Shown here piece by piece: positions 40,801-48,776 of a stretch of DNA of 64,000 nt. The notes beneath the pieces were generated by a model, which was given only the letters and a program-made list of their open reading frames with translations, did not search any database and was not told the DNA's origin. The position numbers were made by a program, and so were the translations under genes. The DNA comes from JACCTH01 sp035253825 (GTDB lineage: Bacteria > Actinomycetota > Acidimicrobiia > Spongiisociales > ZC4RG35), in contig DATFBM010000026.1 in the NCBI GenBank assembly GCA_035253825.1, positions 3,509-67,508 on the forward strand. The letters run 5' to 3'. How positions within the stretch are numbered: position 1 is the stretch's first letter; the number at the start of each line of letters is the position of its first letter.

Positions 40801-41988
40801 CTAACGAATAGCGTCCCCAGTTTCTTTGTCGAAGAAGTGAAGCTTTTCAGTTTCCACCACCAGCTTCGCCTCGTCACCGGGCTTGGGGACAAAGTCGGGG
40901 TCGACCCGTGCTGTGAACTTCGTCTCGTCACCCAAAGAAGCTGCGTCGGTCCCCTGATCGGCCAGAAGCTCTCGAATGTCGGGAGTGACGACTGGTGGGG
41001 AGGGCTTGACAAAGTGGATGTAGGCCTCCGAGCCGAGCTGTTCGACCAGACCGACCTTGACTGAGATTGTCTGTTGGGGATCGGCCGAGGGCACCGCTGC
41101 TACCAGCTCGAACATCTCGGGCCGGATTCCGACCACGATCTCCTTGCCCTTGTAGTCGGCCAGGCCGGTCTTCTCGGCCATGGCAGTGCGGTCCAATTTC
41201 ACCTTGTCCCCGCCGAGATTGGCATAGACGTCGTCGCCCTCGCCCTCGAGCGTCCCGTAGATGAAGTTCATCGAGGGGGAGCCGATGAAGCCGGCCACAA
41301 ATAGGTTGTCCGGGAAGTCGTAGAGGTTGCGGGGAGTGTCGACCTGTTGGAGGCGACCCTTCCTGATGACCGCCACCCGATCGCCCATGGTCATCGCTTC
41401 GACCTGGTCATGGGTGACATAGACGGTGGTCGTCCCGAGGCGCTGCTGCAGTAGCCCGATTTCAGATCGCATCTGGACGCGGAGCTTGGCGTCGAGGTTG
41501 GAGAGAGGCTCGTCCATTAGGAAGGCGGAGGGTTCCCGGACGATCGCCCGACCCATCGCCACTCGCTGCCGCTGGCCTCCGGAGAGAGCCTTGGGCTTCC
41601 TCTGTAGGTATTCGCTGAGCTCGAGGACGCGGGCGGCCTCGTTCACGCGCCGGTTGATTTCCTCTTTGGACATCTTCCGGAGCTTCAAGCCAAACGCCAT
41701 GTTGTCGAAGACCGTCATGTGGGGATACAGGGCGTAGTTCTGGAAAACCATGGCGATGTCGCGGTCCTTGGGGGTGACGTCGTTGACGACCCGGTCACCG
41801 ATCTTGAGCTCGCCCTCGGTGACCTCCTCCAACCCAGCGATCATCCGCAGCAAGGTCGACTTTCCGCAGCCGGAGGGTCCGACCAGGACGAGAAACTCGC
41901 CATCGGAGATGTTCAGATTGACATCGGTGATCACCCGGTTGCCGCCGGGATAGATCTTGCCGACCTTGTCGAAGGTAATGGAAGCCAC
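40801..41988 (-). CDS. ugpC: Sugar ABC transporter ATP-binding protein (UgpC/MsmK/MalK family)
   Basis: 395 residues: ABC ATPase domain (Walker A GPSGCGKST, signature LSGGQRQR, Walker B AFLMDEPLSNLD) and C-terminal OB-fold (MalK-type regulatory) domain. No permease or binding-protein gene is adjacent, so it is an orphan energiser that probably serves several sugar importers elsewhere, as MsmK does. GTG 41988 has a Shine-Dalgarno GGAGG 7 nt upstream. Confidence 0.9.
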   Translation of the reverse strand: MASITFDKVGKIYPGGNRVITDVNLNISDGEFLVLVGPSGCGKSTLLRMIAGLEEVTEGELKIGDRVVNDVTPKDRDIAMVFQNYALYPHMTVFDNMAFGLKLRKMSKEEINRRVNEAARVLELSEYLQRKPKALSGGQRQRVAMGRAIVREPSAFLMDEPLSNLDAKLRVQMRSEIGLLQQRLGTTTVYVTHDQVEAMTMGDRVAVIRKGRLQQVDTPRNLYDFPDNLFVAGFIGSPSMNFIYGTLEGEGDDVYANLGGDKVKLDRTAMAEKTGLADYKGKEIVVGIRPEMFELVAAVPSADPQQTISVKVGLVEQLGSEAYIHFVKPSPPVVTPDIRELLADQGTDAASLGDETKFTARVDPDFVPKPGDEAKLVVETEKLHFFDKETGDAIR

Positions 41989-42077
41989 CTTGCGTCCTCC
42001 TCTATACGCTGCGTCTTCGAACCTACCATGAGGGCTCAGAACGCGCCCCCGATGTGGTCGAAAGGTATGGCATCCCG

Positions 42078-42782
42078 GTGAGCAAAGTCGCAGTAATAAC
42101 CGGCGGTACCGGGGGGCTGGGCAGTGCTCTGGTGGGCCGTCTCGTCCGCAACGACTACAGAATGTCCTTGACCTACCTCTTGCCCGAAGAGGCCGAGCGA
42201 TTCGAGAGCCAATTCGAGGTCGATGATGATCGCATCAGCCTTCGTCGGGTGGACGCCACCAATCCGGAGGCGATCGGCGGGCTGATGAAAGAGGTCGCCG
42301 AACAACACGGCGCCATTCATGTCGCCTGTTCCCTGGTGGGGGGTTGGGCCGGGGGACGGGACGTCGAGGACACCGACGACTTGAGGTTCGAGCGAATGAT
42401 CGATCTCAATCTGCGGTCCGCGTTCTATACAGCCCGCGCTGCCCTTCCACATTTGAAGGCGGCCGGCTGGGGTCGACTGCTTTTGGTCGGAAGCCGAGCG
42501 GCCTTCGATACCCCGGGAGGTCAGGCCGCTTTCAATGCCGCCAAGGCTGGAGTCGTGGCCCTGGGCAAGACGATCGCTCAGGAACTCGACGGGACCAAGG
42601 TGACCTGCAACGTCCTCCTTCCGTCGGTGATCGACACCCCGGCGACGAGGGCGACCGCGCCATATGCGGATTACATCACCTGGCCCACTCCCGACGAGAT
42701 CGCGGCCGTTGCCGAGTTCTTGCTGTCCGAGTCCTCGGGAGTGATCAACGGAGCTGCCGTTCCAGTCTTCGGCCGCAGCTAG
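42078..42782 (+). CDS. SDR family protein with Phe at the catalytic Tyr position
   Basis: 234 residues, Rossmann fold with TGGTGGLGSA cofactor motif (residues 8-17). The SDR triad should be Ser-Tyr-Lys; here Ser139, Phe152, Lys156 (12 residues between Ser and Phe) are visible, so the catalytic Tyr is replaced. It may bind NAD(P) without oxidoreductase activity. GTG 42078 is chosen. It is followed by a SnoaL-like gene 8 bp later, suggesting a shared pathway. Sequencing error at the Tyr codon is possible. Confidence 0.84.
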   Translation: MSKVAVITGGTGGLGSALVGRLVRNDYRMSLTYLLPEEAERFESQFEVDDDRISLRRVDATNPEAIGGLMKEVAEQHGAIHVACSLVGGWAGGRDVEDTDDLRFERMIDLNLRSAFYTARAALPHLKAAGWGRLLLVGSRAAFDTPGGQAAFNAAKAGVVALGKTIAQELDGTKVTCNVLLPSVIDTPATRATAPYADYITWPTPDEIAAVAEFLLSESSGVINGAAVPVFGRS

Positions 42783-42790
42783 CGGTTCCT

Positions 42791-43147
42791 GTGGACCTTC
42801 GGCTGCGGACGACCCAAGAGGTCTTCGATGATCATCTGCGGCTGGCAAGCGAGCATGACTTCGAGACCGACATCGAACGGAACGTCTCTCCGGACATCGT
42901 CATCTTCGATCGCCGCGGCATCTTCCATGGCCGCGATGGAGTGCGGGAACTTGCCTTGCTCTTGGAGGACGAATTGCCCAACGCTCCTTACGTCTACACA
43001 ACGCGGATGGTCGAGGGCCGCTTTGCCTTCCTGGAATGGACCTCTGAAGCCGAACATACCCGGGTCCGCGATGGCGCCGACTCGTTCGTGATCGAGGATG
43101 GCTGGATCGTCGCCCAGACCATCCACTACACGGTGGAGGAGAAGTAA
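42791..43147 (+). CDS. SnoaL/NTF2-like protein
   Basis: 118 residues of the cone-shaped NTF2 fold (FDDHLRLASEHDFETDIERN, then WIVAQTIHYTVEEK at the end). Such proteins are cyclases, isomerases or ligand binders; no active-site residue can be assigned. GTG 42791 follows the SDR stop (42782) by 8 bp, so it is probably co-transcribed with it. Followed by the tRNA cluster. Confidence 0.75.
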   Translation: MDLRLRTTQEVFDDHLRLASEHDFETDIERNVSPDIVIFDRRGIFHGRDGVRELALLLEDELPNAPYVYTTRMVEGRFAFLEWTSEAEHTRVRDGADSFVIEDGWIVAQTIHYTVEEK

Positions 43148-43202
43148 GGACCCCTGGTTAGAATTCTCGGGACACTTTGTCTTCTCTCGCGAAGACGCCC
43201 AT

Positions 43203-43225
43203 TCGGGGGTGGTGTAATCGGCAAC
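43203..43225 (+). pseudogene. Duplicate of tRNA-Gln 5' portion
   Basis: The 23 bases TCGGGGGTGGTGTAATCGGCAAC are identical to the start of the true tRNA-Gln gene 74 bp downstream (43277-43299); identity stops there and neither a T arm nor a CCCCCGA 3' acceptor strand follows. It is a partial tandem copy or a decayed tRNA. Confidence 0.7.
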
Positions 43226-43276
43226 CAGTCAGCATGCCTGGCCCCAGGGCCAGAATAAGATCTGGTCTCCACTCAA

Positions 43277-43351
43277 TCGGGGGTGGTGTAATCGGCAACA
43301 CGACAGGTTCTGGCCCTGTTATTGAGGGTTCAAGTCCTTCCCCCCGAGCCA
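43277..43351 (+). tRNA. tRNA-Gln (anticodon CTG)
   Basis: Acceptor TCGGGGG/CCCCCGA, anticodon stem ACAGG/CCTGT with loop TTCTGGC (anticodon CTG), T loop TTCAAGT, encoded CCA at 43349-43351. One base separates it from tRNA-Glu(CTC). Confidence 0.94.
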
Positions 43352-43352
43352 A

Positions 43353-43428
43353 GGCCCCGTCGTCTAGTGGCCCAGGATGCGACCCTCTCAAGGTCGAGAC
43401 ACGGATTCGAATTCCGTCGGGGCTGCCA
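43353..43428 (+). tRNA. tRNA-Glu (anticodon CTC)
   Basis: Acceptor GGCCCCG/CGGGGCT, anticodon stem CGACC/GGTCG with loop CTCTCAA (anticodon CTC), T arm with TTCGAAT, encoded CCA at 43426-43428. It is the second Glu isoacceptor in the window. Confidence 0.95.
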
Positions 43429-43446
43429 CAAGATCGCGTGTTGGAG

Positions 43447-44109
43447 CTAGGCCCAACGAAGTAAATCGGGTCGGTACCTGCGGAGCGTCTCCACCGCATA
43501 TTCCACCTTGTCGTGGACGCGTTGGCCCTTCGGCTGCATGACCGACCAGAGCTCGAGGTTCTCGATTCGATTGTCTGTCCTTACGCCGTTGCGATGGTGG
43601 ACGAACTCGTCCGGCCTCAACGGCCGTTGCAAAAACACAGCCATCACCAATCGGTGCTCGGGCGCGCTCGACTCACCTCCGATCAGTCGACGCAGACTGA
43701 CCGGCACCGGCACGATTCGGTACCCGTGGTTCATGTGTCCGATGCCTTCGACTTCCCGAATTGGGGTGTCCGCCATTACGTCACCCTGATTTCGCAAACG
43801 GTCAAGGTGGGTGTTGCATAACCCTCGAGCGTGCGAGGAGCGGCGGCAGCCTGGAACTGCACACTCCTTGATCTTGCGATCGGACAGGAGGCGCGTTGGC
43901 CACTCACCACGCCTTAGCAGGGCGAGGTAATGCCCATGGCAGAGTGTTCTCGCCTCGGCGGGGTTCGGACAACCTTCGACGCTGCAGGGCTTGATAACGC
44001 TTCGAGCTCCCAGCAAGGGATCGCCGTACTTGCGCCAACGCCGGTAGTGCGTATCGCAGAAGCCGCGAGAGACGGCCCGCTTCTCGCACTCGGCAACCGA
44101 GCAGTCCAT
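43447..44109 (-). CDS. HNH endonuclease with three N-terminal zinc-finger-like repeats
   Basis: 220 residues. Three repeats of Cys-x4-Cys-x9-Cys-x2-His followed by a basic tail, at about residues 3-30, 42-68 and 87-112 (e.g. CSVAEC...GFCDTH), then an HNH_3-type nuclease core (EHRLVMAVFL, FVHHRNG, NRIENLELW). The repeats likely bind DNA or RNA. It lies convergent to and 18 bp from tRNA-Glu, a common site for mobile genes, but no integrase or att repeat is visible. Confidence 0.85.
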   Translation of the reverse strand: MDCSVAECEKRAVSRGFCDTHYRRWRKYGDPLLGARSVIKPCSVEGCPNPAEARTLCHGHYLALLRRGEWPTRLLSDRKIKECAVPGCRRSSHARGLCNTHLDRLRNQGDVMADTPIREVEGIGHMNHGYRIVPVPVSLRRLIGGESSAPEHRLVMAVFLQRPLRPDEFVHHRNGVRTDNRIENLELWSVMQPKGQRVHDKVEYAVETLRRYRPDLLRWA

Positions 44110-44209
44110 GGTGGGAACGTACAGGCGGGGTGTGACACTTTTTGGAGAAAATGGGCTAGTCCGAACGTCATCTATTAGCTATCGCCCGCCCACTCGAAGT
44201 GGGGGCCGA

Positions 44210-44215
44210 TATTCT
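44210..44215 (+). promoter_or_regulatory. -10 element for leaderless zinc-ribbon gene
   Basis: TATTCT ends 6 nt before ATG 44222; no Shine-Dalgarno. Confidence 0.5.
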
Positions 44216-44221
44216 TTCCCC

Positions 44222-44596
44222 ATGCTTCCGATGATCGCCGGCTACGTCCTCGGTAGCCGCGCATCCAACCGCGCCTCCGGTATGAGCGTCGTCGCCAACG
44301 CGATGTTCGACAAGGGCTCGGTCGCCGACGTGGATGCACTGGATCTCCGCGTCGATCGGCTGCTGCTCGTGGTCGAAGCACTCTGGACCATGCTGAAAAA
44401 GGATGGCCACACCGACCAAGAGCTCGCCGACATCATCGCCGAGCTCGATGCCTCGGACGGAAGCGCCGACGGACGGCGCTCAAAGGTCCCGATTACCTGT
44501 CCCTCGTGCGGCTCAAAGGTGGCACCCAATCTTCCCAAGTGTCAGTTCTGCGGGCATGCCACCGGGCACGAGACTTCGCCCCTCGAGCGCATCTAG
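44222..44596 (+). CDS. Hypothetical protein with C-terminal zinc ribbon
   Basis: 124 residues: hydrophobic glycine-rich N-terminus (MLPMIAGYVLGSRASNR), a helical middle with a coiled-coil look (DALDLRVDRLLLVVEALW) and a zinc ribbon CPSCGSK...KCQFCGHA near the end. No family name. Start ATG 44222 (TATTCT 6 nt upstream). It is followed 3 bp later by an AhpD-like gene, so the two are co-transcribed. Confidence 0.68.
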   Translation: MLPMIAGYVLGSRASNRASGMSVVANAMFDKGSVADVDALDLRVDRLLLVVEALWTMLKKDGHTDQELADIIAELDASDGSADGRRSKVPITCPSCGSKVAPNLPKCQFCGHATGHETSPLERI

Positions 44597-44599
44597 AAG

Positions 44600-45181
44600 G
44601 TGCCGCAGCCAGATCACCTTCACGCCTTGGAGGGAGTACCGGTCCCTTCCCGCGAGTCAGTCTCCGACGAAACCGGTGCTTACTGGGACAAGTGCCTCGA
44701 GAAACTCGGCCTCGTTCCCAATGTGATTCGGGCCTACAGCTTCGATGACGAGAAGCTGGGCGCTTTCACGCGGATGTACAACACGTTGATGTTGGGTGAC
44801 TCGGGTCTGAGCAAGCTCGAAAGAGAGATGATTGCGGTCGTCGTCTCTTCGGTGAACCGCTGCTTCTACTGCCTCACCGCCCATGGTTCGGCCGTGCGAG
44901 AACTCTCAGAGGACCCAGAGCTGGGCGAGATGCTGGCGATGAACTATCGGGTGGCGGAACTGTCAAAACGAGAACGAGCCATGCTCGATTTCACTTGGAA
45001 GCTGGCCGCCTCCCCACCCGAGATCGAGGAATCCGACCGCGAAGCCTTACGAGCGGCGGGGTTCGAGGATCGCGATATTTGGGATATCGCCGCCGTTGCT
45101 TCCTTCTTTGCGATGAGCAATCGCATGTCGAGCGCCATCGATCTCATGCCCAATCCGGAGTATCACCGCAAGTCCCGCTGA
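44600..45181 (+). CDS. AhpD-like peroxidase-related protein (CMD family)
   Basis: 193 residues with the catalytic CFYCLTAHGSAV motif (CxxC plus His) of alkylhydroperoxidase-like and carboxymuconolactone decarboxylase-like proteins. It matches the peroxidase-related subgroup, with a C-terminal ASFFAMSNRMSSAIDLMP. It would reduce hydroperoxides with thiols from an unknown partner. GTG 44600 lies 3 bp after the zinc-ribbon gene stop. Its 3' end overlaps the convergent tad-linked gene by 19 bp. Confidence 0.87.
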   Translation: MPQPDHLHALEGVPVPSRESVSDETGAYWDKCLEKLGLVPNVIRAYSFDDEKLGAFTRMYNTLMLGDSGLSKLEREMIAVVVSSVNRCFYCLTAHGSAVRELSEDPELGEMLAMNYRVAELSKRERAMLDFTWKLAASPPEIEESDREALRAAGFEDRDIWDIAAVASFFAMSNRMSSAIDLMPNPEYHRKSR

Positions 45182-45579
45182 TACGGGGCGGTGCGGACGG
45201 TCCACAATTTCCAGCCCCTCTCGGTTGAACGCAGCTCGATTTCCCAGTGATAGGTCTGAGCAGACTCGCCGGGCCGGGAAACCGTAACGGTGCCGACCAC
45301 GAATCCGGGGGCGGTGACCTTTGCCTCTGAGAGGACGAAGGCATAGGGAGGACCCGCTTTGATGACCTCGCTTCTCAGCTGTGCCAACTGGGGGCCATCG
45401 TCGAACGTTTGCTGCAATCGGGAGGTGTCACCGTCTCCAGCGAATCGGCCCCAGGCGGTCAGGGCACTCTGAGCGGCTTCGATCTCGCCTTGGGTTTTGT
45501 CACGACCTGCCGCCCACCAAGCGCCCGCCATCAGCAGCACCAGGATGAGCGCCAGTATCCAACGCAGCCGGGTGGTCAC
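45163..45579 (-). CDS. Hypothetical membrane-anchored protein, end of the tad operon
   Basis: 138 residues: one transmembrane segment at about 7-24 (WILALILVLLMAGAWWAAG), then a small extracytoplasmic domain of alternating beta strands (FVVGTVTVSRPG, YHWEIELRS). I recognise no family. Its start overlaps the TadG-like stop by 4 bp, so it belongs to the pilus operon and may help assembly or secretion. Confidence 0.65.
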   Translation of the reverse strand: MTTRLRWILALILVLLMAGAWWAAGRDKTQGEIEAAQSALTAWGRFAGDGDTSRLQQTFDDGPQLAQLRSEVIKAGPPYAFVLSEAKVTAPGFVVGTVTVSRPGESAQTYHWEIELRSTERGWKLWTVRTAPYQRDLR

Positions 45580-45998
45580 GGGCTGAACGGATAGGCCACC
45601 GCGACTCCCGTCACCTCGAAGCTTTCGTCTGCCATCGACAAGAAGCGGATCAGCCCGAAGGAGACTTGACGTTTCAGTTCGACTCGAACTGAGCTGCCGT
45701 CTTCAGCCACCTCGATCACCGGCGGTCCCGCCAGATCAATCGCTCCACTTGATTGCGAGATCACGGCCAGGGCCAGGCTCGAGGCTTCCGTCGGGTCAAG
45801 GACCGCGACGCCCTGGTCGCGATAGATCTCGAGATCGATGGCGCTGGCCGCAGCCAAGGCCGCTCCGTCGGCCATCGCCACCAGCTCTTGACGCTCGCCC
45901 ATGATGCGCCACAGCTCAGCCGACATTGATCCCAGCATCAGCAGACAAAAACCCAATCCCAGAAACCAGATCGGGACCGAGCCCCGCTCACCGTTCAA
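45576..45998 (-). CDS. TadG-like pilus assembly protein
   Basis: 140 residues. Prepilin-like N-terminus ERGSVPIWF (Gly followed by SVPIW) into a hydrophobic helix, then QELVAMADGAALAAASAID, the TadE/TadG-type dimerising segment, and a short extracellular domain. Starts with TTG 45998, overlapping the preceding TadE stop (TTGA). Position +5 is Trp instead of Glu, so cleavage by a prepilin peptidase is uncertain. Confidence 0.78.
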   Translation of the reverse strand: MNGERGSVPIWFLGLGFCLLMLGSMSAELWRIMGERQELVAMADGAALAAASAIDLEIYRDQGVAVLDPTEASSLALAVISQSSGAIDLAGPPVIEVAEDGSSVRVELKRQVSFGLIRFLSMADESFEVTGVAVAYPFSP

Positions 45999-46402
45999 GG
46001 CCGGCTCCGGTAGAGATCGACCTGTTCGCTGTGGCGCGCCCGAACCTGGATCTCGCCGATCGGCAACAACTCCGAGATTTGACGGACCGGCATCGACACC
46101 TCGACCACGAACACTGCCCCACGGGCAAAGGAGCATGGGTTTCCATCGCAAAACAGAACCGAAACTTCCGGTGTAGCTACATCCATGCCGTCGGCCACTG
46201 CGGCGATCGCCGCGGAGGCGGCGATCAGGGGTTCAGCTCCGGCCAGCACTCCTGCCCGCGCACCCTCGGCCGCCGCCCGCCGGACGAAATTCCTCGCCTC
46301 GAAGACAGGCGCTACCAGCAAGACCATCAGGGCCAGCGGCAGAACGATCGTGAGAAGCCCAAGGGCGAACTCGATAGGAGTGCTGCCGCTTTCTCTAGGC
46401 AT
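45995..46402 (-). CDS. TadE-like minor pilin
   Basis: 135 residues. Class III prepilin signal GSTPIEFALG: Gly at -1 and Glu at +5, then a hydrophobic helix (IVLPLALMVLLVAPV). TadE proteins are minor pseudopilins of Flp/Tad systems. Overlaps the following TadG-like gene (TTGA) and the preceding one by 8 bp. Confidence 0.82.
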   Translation of the reverse strand: MPRESGSTPIEFALGLLTIVLPLALMVLLVAPVFEARNFVRRAAAEGARAGVLAGAEPLIAASAAIAAVADGMDVATPEVSVLFCDGNPCSFARGAVFVVEVSMPVRQISELLPIGEIQVRARHSEQVDLYRSRP

Positions 46403-46805
46403 CGCTTTCCTTGACGCCTGCTACCTCCAGTTGGAATGAGACGTCGGGCACACCCGGAAACCAGCCTGAAAAGGCCCCTTCGGCGGTAGCCACCACCCGT
46501 TGGTCGACAAAGAGGCACTGGAAGGACACGCCTTGACCTAACGGTCCACCCATGAGGTCGGCGAGGACCCGATCGATCGCGGCGACGCAGTCGGACTCCT
46601 GAGCTGCCGCCGGTGCTCCGATCCTTACTCCCTCGTCCAGGGCCGACCGCAAGACCCCACGGGCGTACTGGAGGGCGATAAGATAGAGCAGCAGTGCCAT
46701 AAAGGCCATGGACATGGCCGCCACCACCATGAACTGGGCGGTGGCAAAACCGCCCTCGCTTCTAAGACGCCTTACGCGGCTCCCAAGATCTGGGTCCGGA
46801 TCCAT
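46395..46805 (-). CDS. TadE/TadF-like pseudopilin
   Basis: 136 residues. The N-terminal pattern is GGFATAQFMVVAAMS: a Gly followed by a hydrophobic helix, but Gln in place of Glu at +5. The remainder is a short soluble domain with a Cys pair (ESDC, FQCLF). Overlaps flp by 34 bp at its 5' end, and the start could be later. Probably a minor pilin. Confidence 0.7.
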   Translation of the reverse strand: MDPDPDLGSRVRRLRSEGGFATAQFMVVAAMSMAFMALLLYLIALQYARGVLRSALDEGVRIGAPAAAQESDCVAAIDRVLADLMGGPLGQGVSFQCLFVDQRVVATAEGAFSGWFPGVPDVSFQLEVAGVKESDA

Positions 46806-46960
46806 TCGACGACCTCCACCCCGAGCGCCTCCAACACTCCCCAGATCACGACCAATGCGGCGATCGCCAGCGCGGCATTCCCCAAGAGCTCCGCAGTCGA
46901 GAGCCCTCGCTGATCGCGGTGCAATCGGAAGACGATCACCAATCGCTCAAACAAGTCCAC
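46772..46960 (-). CDS. flp: Flp/Fap-type major pilin
   Basis: 62 residues. The leader ends at Gly19 in QRGLSTAELL; mature residues begin LSTAE with Glu24 at +5, the hallmark of Flp prepilins, followed by a 20-residue hydrophobic helix (NAALAIAALVVIWGVLEALG). It is the structural pilin of the Tad pilus. No prepilin peptidase gene (TadV/CpaA) is visible in this window. Confidence 0.88.
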   Translation of the reverse strand: MDLFERLVIVFRLHRDQRGLSTAELLGNAALAIAALVVIWGVLEALGVEVVEWIRTQILGAA

Positions 46961-46980
46961 CTTTTCTCCTCCTTTCCTTC

Positions 46981-47913
46981 TTATTGCCAGCCGAAGATCA
47001 CCTGCGGAAGCGGCGCTCCCACGAAAAGCAGCATGACCGGAGCGAGGATCCCGATGATTGGGACCAACATCGCCGCCCTTTTTCGCGTGGCCGAGCGCCT
47101 CATCGCCTCCCGCCTCGCCTCTCGCACGTCCTCGGAAAGTTCGAGCAGCGCGTGCGCGAGATCAGCGCCACGCTCGTCTGCAGCCGCCAACACGGAATAC
47201 GTCCGGGCGCAGCTCGGCTCCGGTGTCAAGGACGCAAGCCGTGAGAAGGCGTCGCTGGCCCGCATGCCGGCACGATGCAATCGCAAAGCCTCGGTAAGTT
47301 CGCTGACGACCTCACCTCGCCCTCGCTCGACGATCTGTTGCACTGCGTGTACGACTCCCCCACCGGCGCGTACCCGCATCGCCAGCAGCTGGTTCACCGT
47401 GTAGATCTCGATTCGCATCAGTTCCTGGCGATTGCGAATCGCTCGATCGATCTGGCCCCGATTGCGGGTGAGTCCGATCAAGATCCCCAGGGCACCGAGA
47501 GCCATTGCCCGGGGAACCGGCAGCCGGAGTGAAAAGGCCACACCAATGCTCGCCGCCAATGTCAACGCCATCGCGGCCATCTGATGAAATCGATAGGCCT
47601 CCAGGGCCTGCTCATCGTCGAGCCCGTGGTAGCGACCGGTTTGGCGGAGGCGAAGCTTGGTCGAGGCTCCGTCGTCGCGATCGAGCCAGCGCCCCACTAT
47701 GGTCGCGAGCGGGGCGAGCAGCATTCGTCCCAACCGCGCCCACACGGATCCGGTGAAGACACCGCCAACACCCGTTCCATAGCCAGCACGGGTGGTGGAT
47801 GTGTAGGGACGAACTCGGGTTGCGAGACGGGAAGGGGGCGGCACCAGCCATCTCACAAACATGCCAACCGCCAGAGCCGCCAGGAGCGAAGCCGCAACTG
47901 AGCCCGACTTCAC
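46981..47913 (-). CDS. tadC: Tad inner-membrane platform protein TadC
   Basis: 310 residues, GspF/T2SF-type membrane platform of the Tad secretion system. Hydrophobic N-terminal segments, long cytoplasmic loop (GRYHGLDDEQALEAYRFHQ) and the T2SF domain core (TVNQLLAMRVRAGGGVVHAVQQ). GTG 47913 overlaps the tadB stop. A much longer open frame upstream lies in tadB and is rejected. Confidence 0.87.
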   Translation of the reverse strand: MKSGSVAASLLAALAVGMFVRWLVPPPSRLATRVRPYTSTTRAGYGTGVGGVFTGSVWARLGRMLLAPLATIVGRWLDRDDGASTKLRLRQTGRYHGLDDEQALEAYRFHQMAAMALTLAASIGVAFSLRLPVPRAMALGALGILIGLTRNRGQIDRAIRNRQELMRIEIYTVNQLLAMRVRAGGGVVHAVQQIVERGRGEVVSELTEALRLHRAGMRASDAFSRLASLTPEPSCARTYSVLAAADERGADLAHALLELSEDVREARREAMRRSATRKRAAMLVPIIGILAPVMLLFVGAPLPQVIFGWQ

Positions 47914-48776
47914 AAGGTTTCCCCGCCGAACACCCGTGGCTCTTCCATTTGGCGACCTAGCCGAGAGGCGATTCCTATCCCGACAAAGCTCGCCATGGCC
48001 CCGATTGCCACCACGATCCAACCGGCAGGAGAGGCATAGAAGTCGCGAAACGGACCCGGCCGCAATGTGATGAAGGCCAACACTGCCCAGGGGATCACAA
48101 ATACAACTCGAGCGTTGAGTTTCTGTTCGAGCGAGAGCGTCTCGATCTCCTCGTACGCCCAAACATCGCGGGTAGTAGCCGTCGCTAGATCGCGCAGAAT
48201 TTCGAGCACGATCTGCCCGCCCTTGGCATGAGCAACGATGAGAACTTCGATTACTCGATCCGAGGTGGGATGCGCTAGCTCTTGTCGGATCACCTCCAGG
48301 GCGGAAGCGACCCCCATAACCCTTGCCAGATATGGAAAGCGAAGAAAAGCCTGACGCAGTGGCATCGGCCCGGCTTCCGCCAACAGCTCGATCGCCCGGC
48401 CAAGGGACATACCAGCAGAGATGGAAGCGATGAGATCTCGGATGCCATCGGGCCACGCCGATTGCAGGGCCAAGATCTGTTGGTTACGTCGGCGCATCAA
48501 CCAAGCCCGCGGCAAGAAACCGGCCACGATGGCTGCCGGCAGAGCCACAGTCATCAGCCCGGTGATGGACCAAACCACCAAGAAAGCCACGAGAACTGTG
48601 CCAAGGGTCAACAGGACGTACTGACTCTGGCTGATCCCGACCCCGGTTTGCTGGAGCCACAAACCTTTCTTCGGAACAACTGCTTTCAGCCGCCGCGGCC
48701 CGGGCCAGGCGCCCGTGACCCAACCGACAATGAGTGCCGCCGCCAGTGCCGATAGTCCCGACGCCACCACCCTCAC
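47910..48776 (-). CDS. tadB: Tad inner-membrane platform protein TadB
   Basis: 288 residues, the other T2SF-domain platform subunit: LPAAIVAGFLPRAWLMRRRNQ, DLIASISAGMSLGRAIELLAE and EVIRQELAHPTSDRVIEVLIVAHAKGGQI. GTG 48776 overlaps the tadA stop (GTGA). TadB and TadC together couple the ATPase to the pilus. Confidence 0.88.
   Translation of the reverse strand: MRVVASGLSALAAALIVGWVTGAWPGPRRLKAVVPKKGLWLQQTGVGISQSQYVLLTLGTVLVAFLVVWSITGLMTVALPAAIVAGFLPRAWLMRRRNQQILALQSAWPDGIRDLIASISAGMSLGRAIELLAEAGPMPLRQAFLRFPYLARVMGVASALEVIRQELAHPTSDRVIEVLIVAHAKGGQIVLEILRDLATATTRDVWAYEEIETLSLEQKLNARVVFVIPWAVLAFITLRPGPFRDFYASPAGWIVVAIGAMASFVGIGIASRLGRQMEEPRVFGGETL

Noticed and set aside
43429..44221. Genomic island at the tRNA-Glu(CTC) gene
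   Set aside because: Only one candidate mobile gene (HNH) is present and no integrase, att repeat or base-composition shift was seen.
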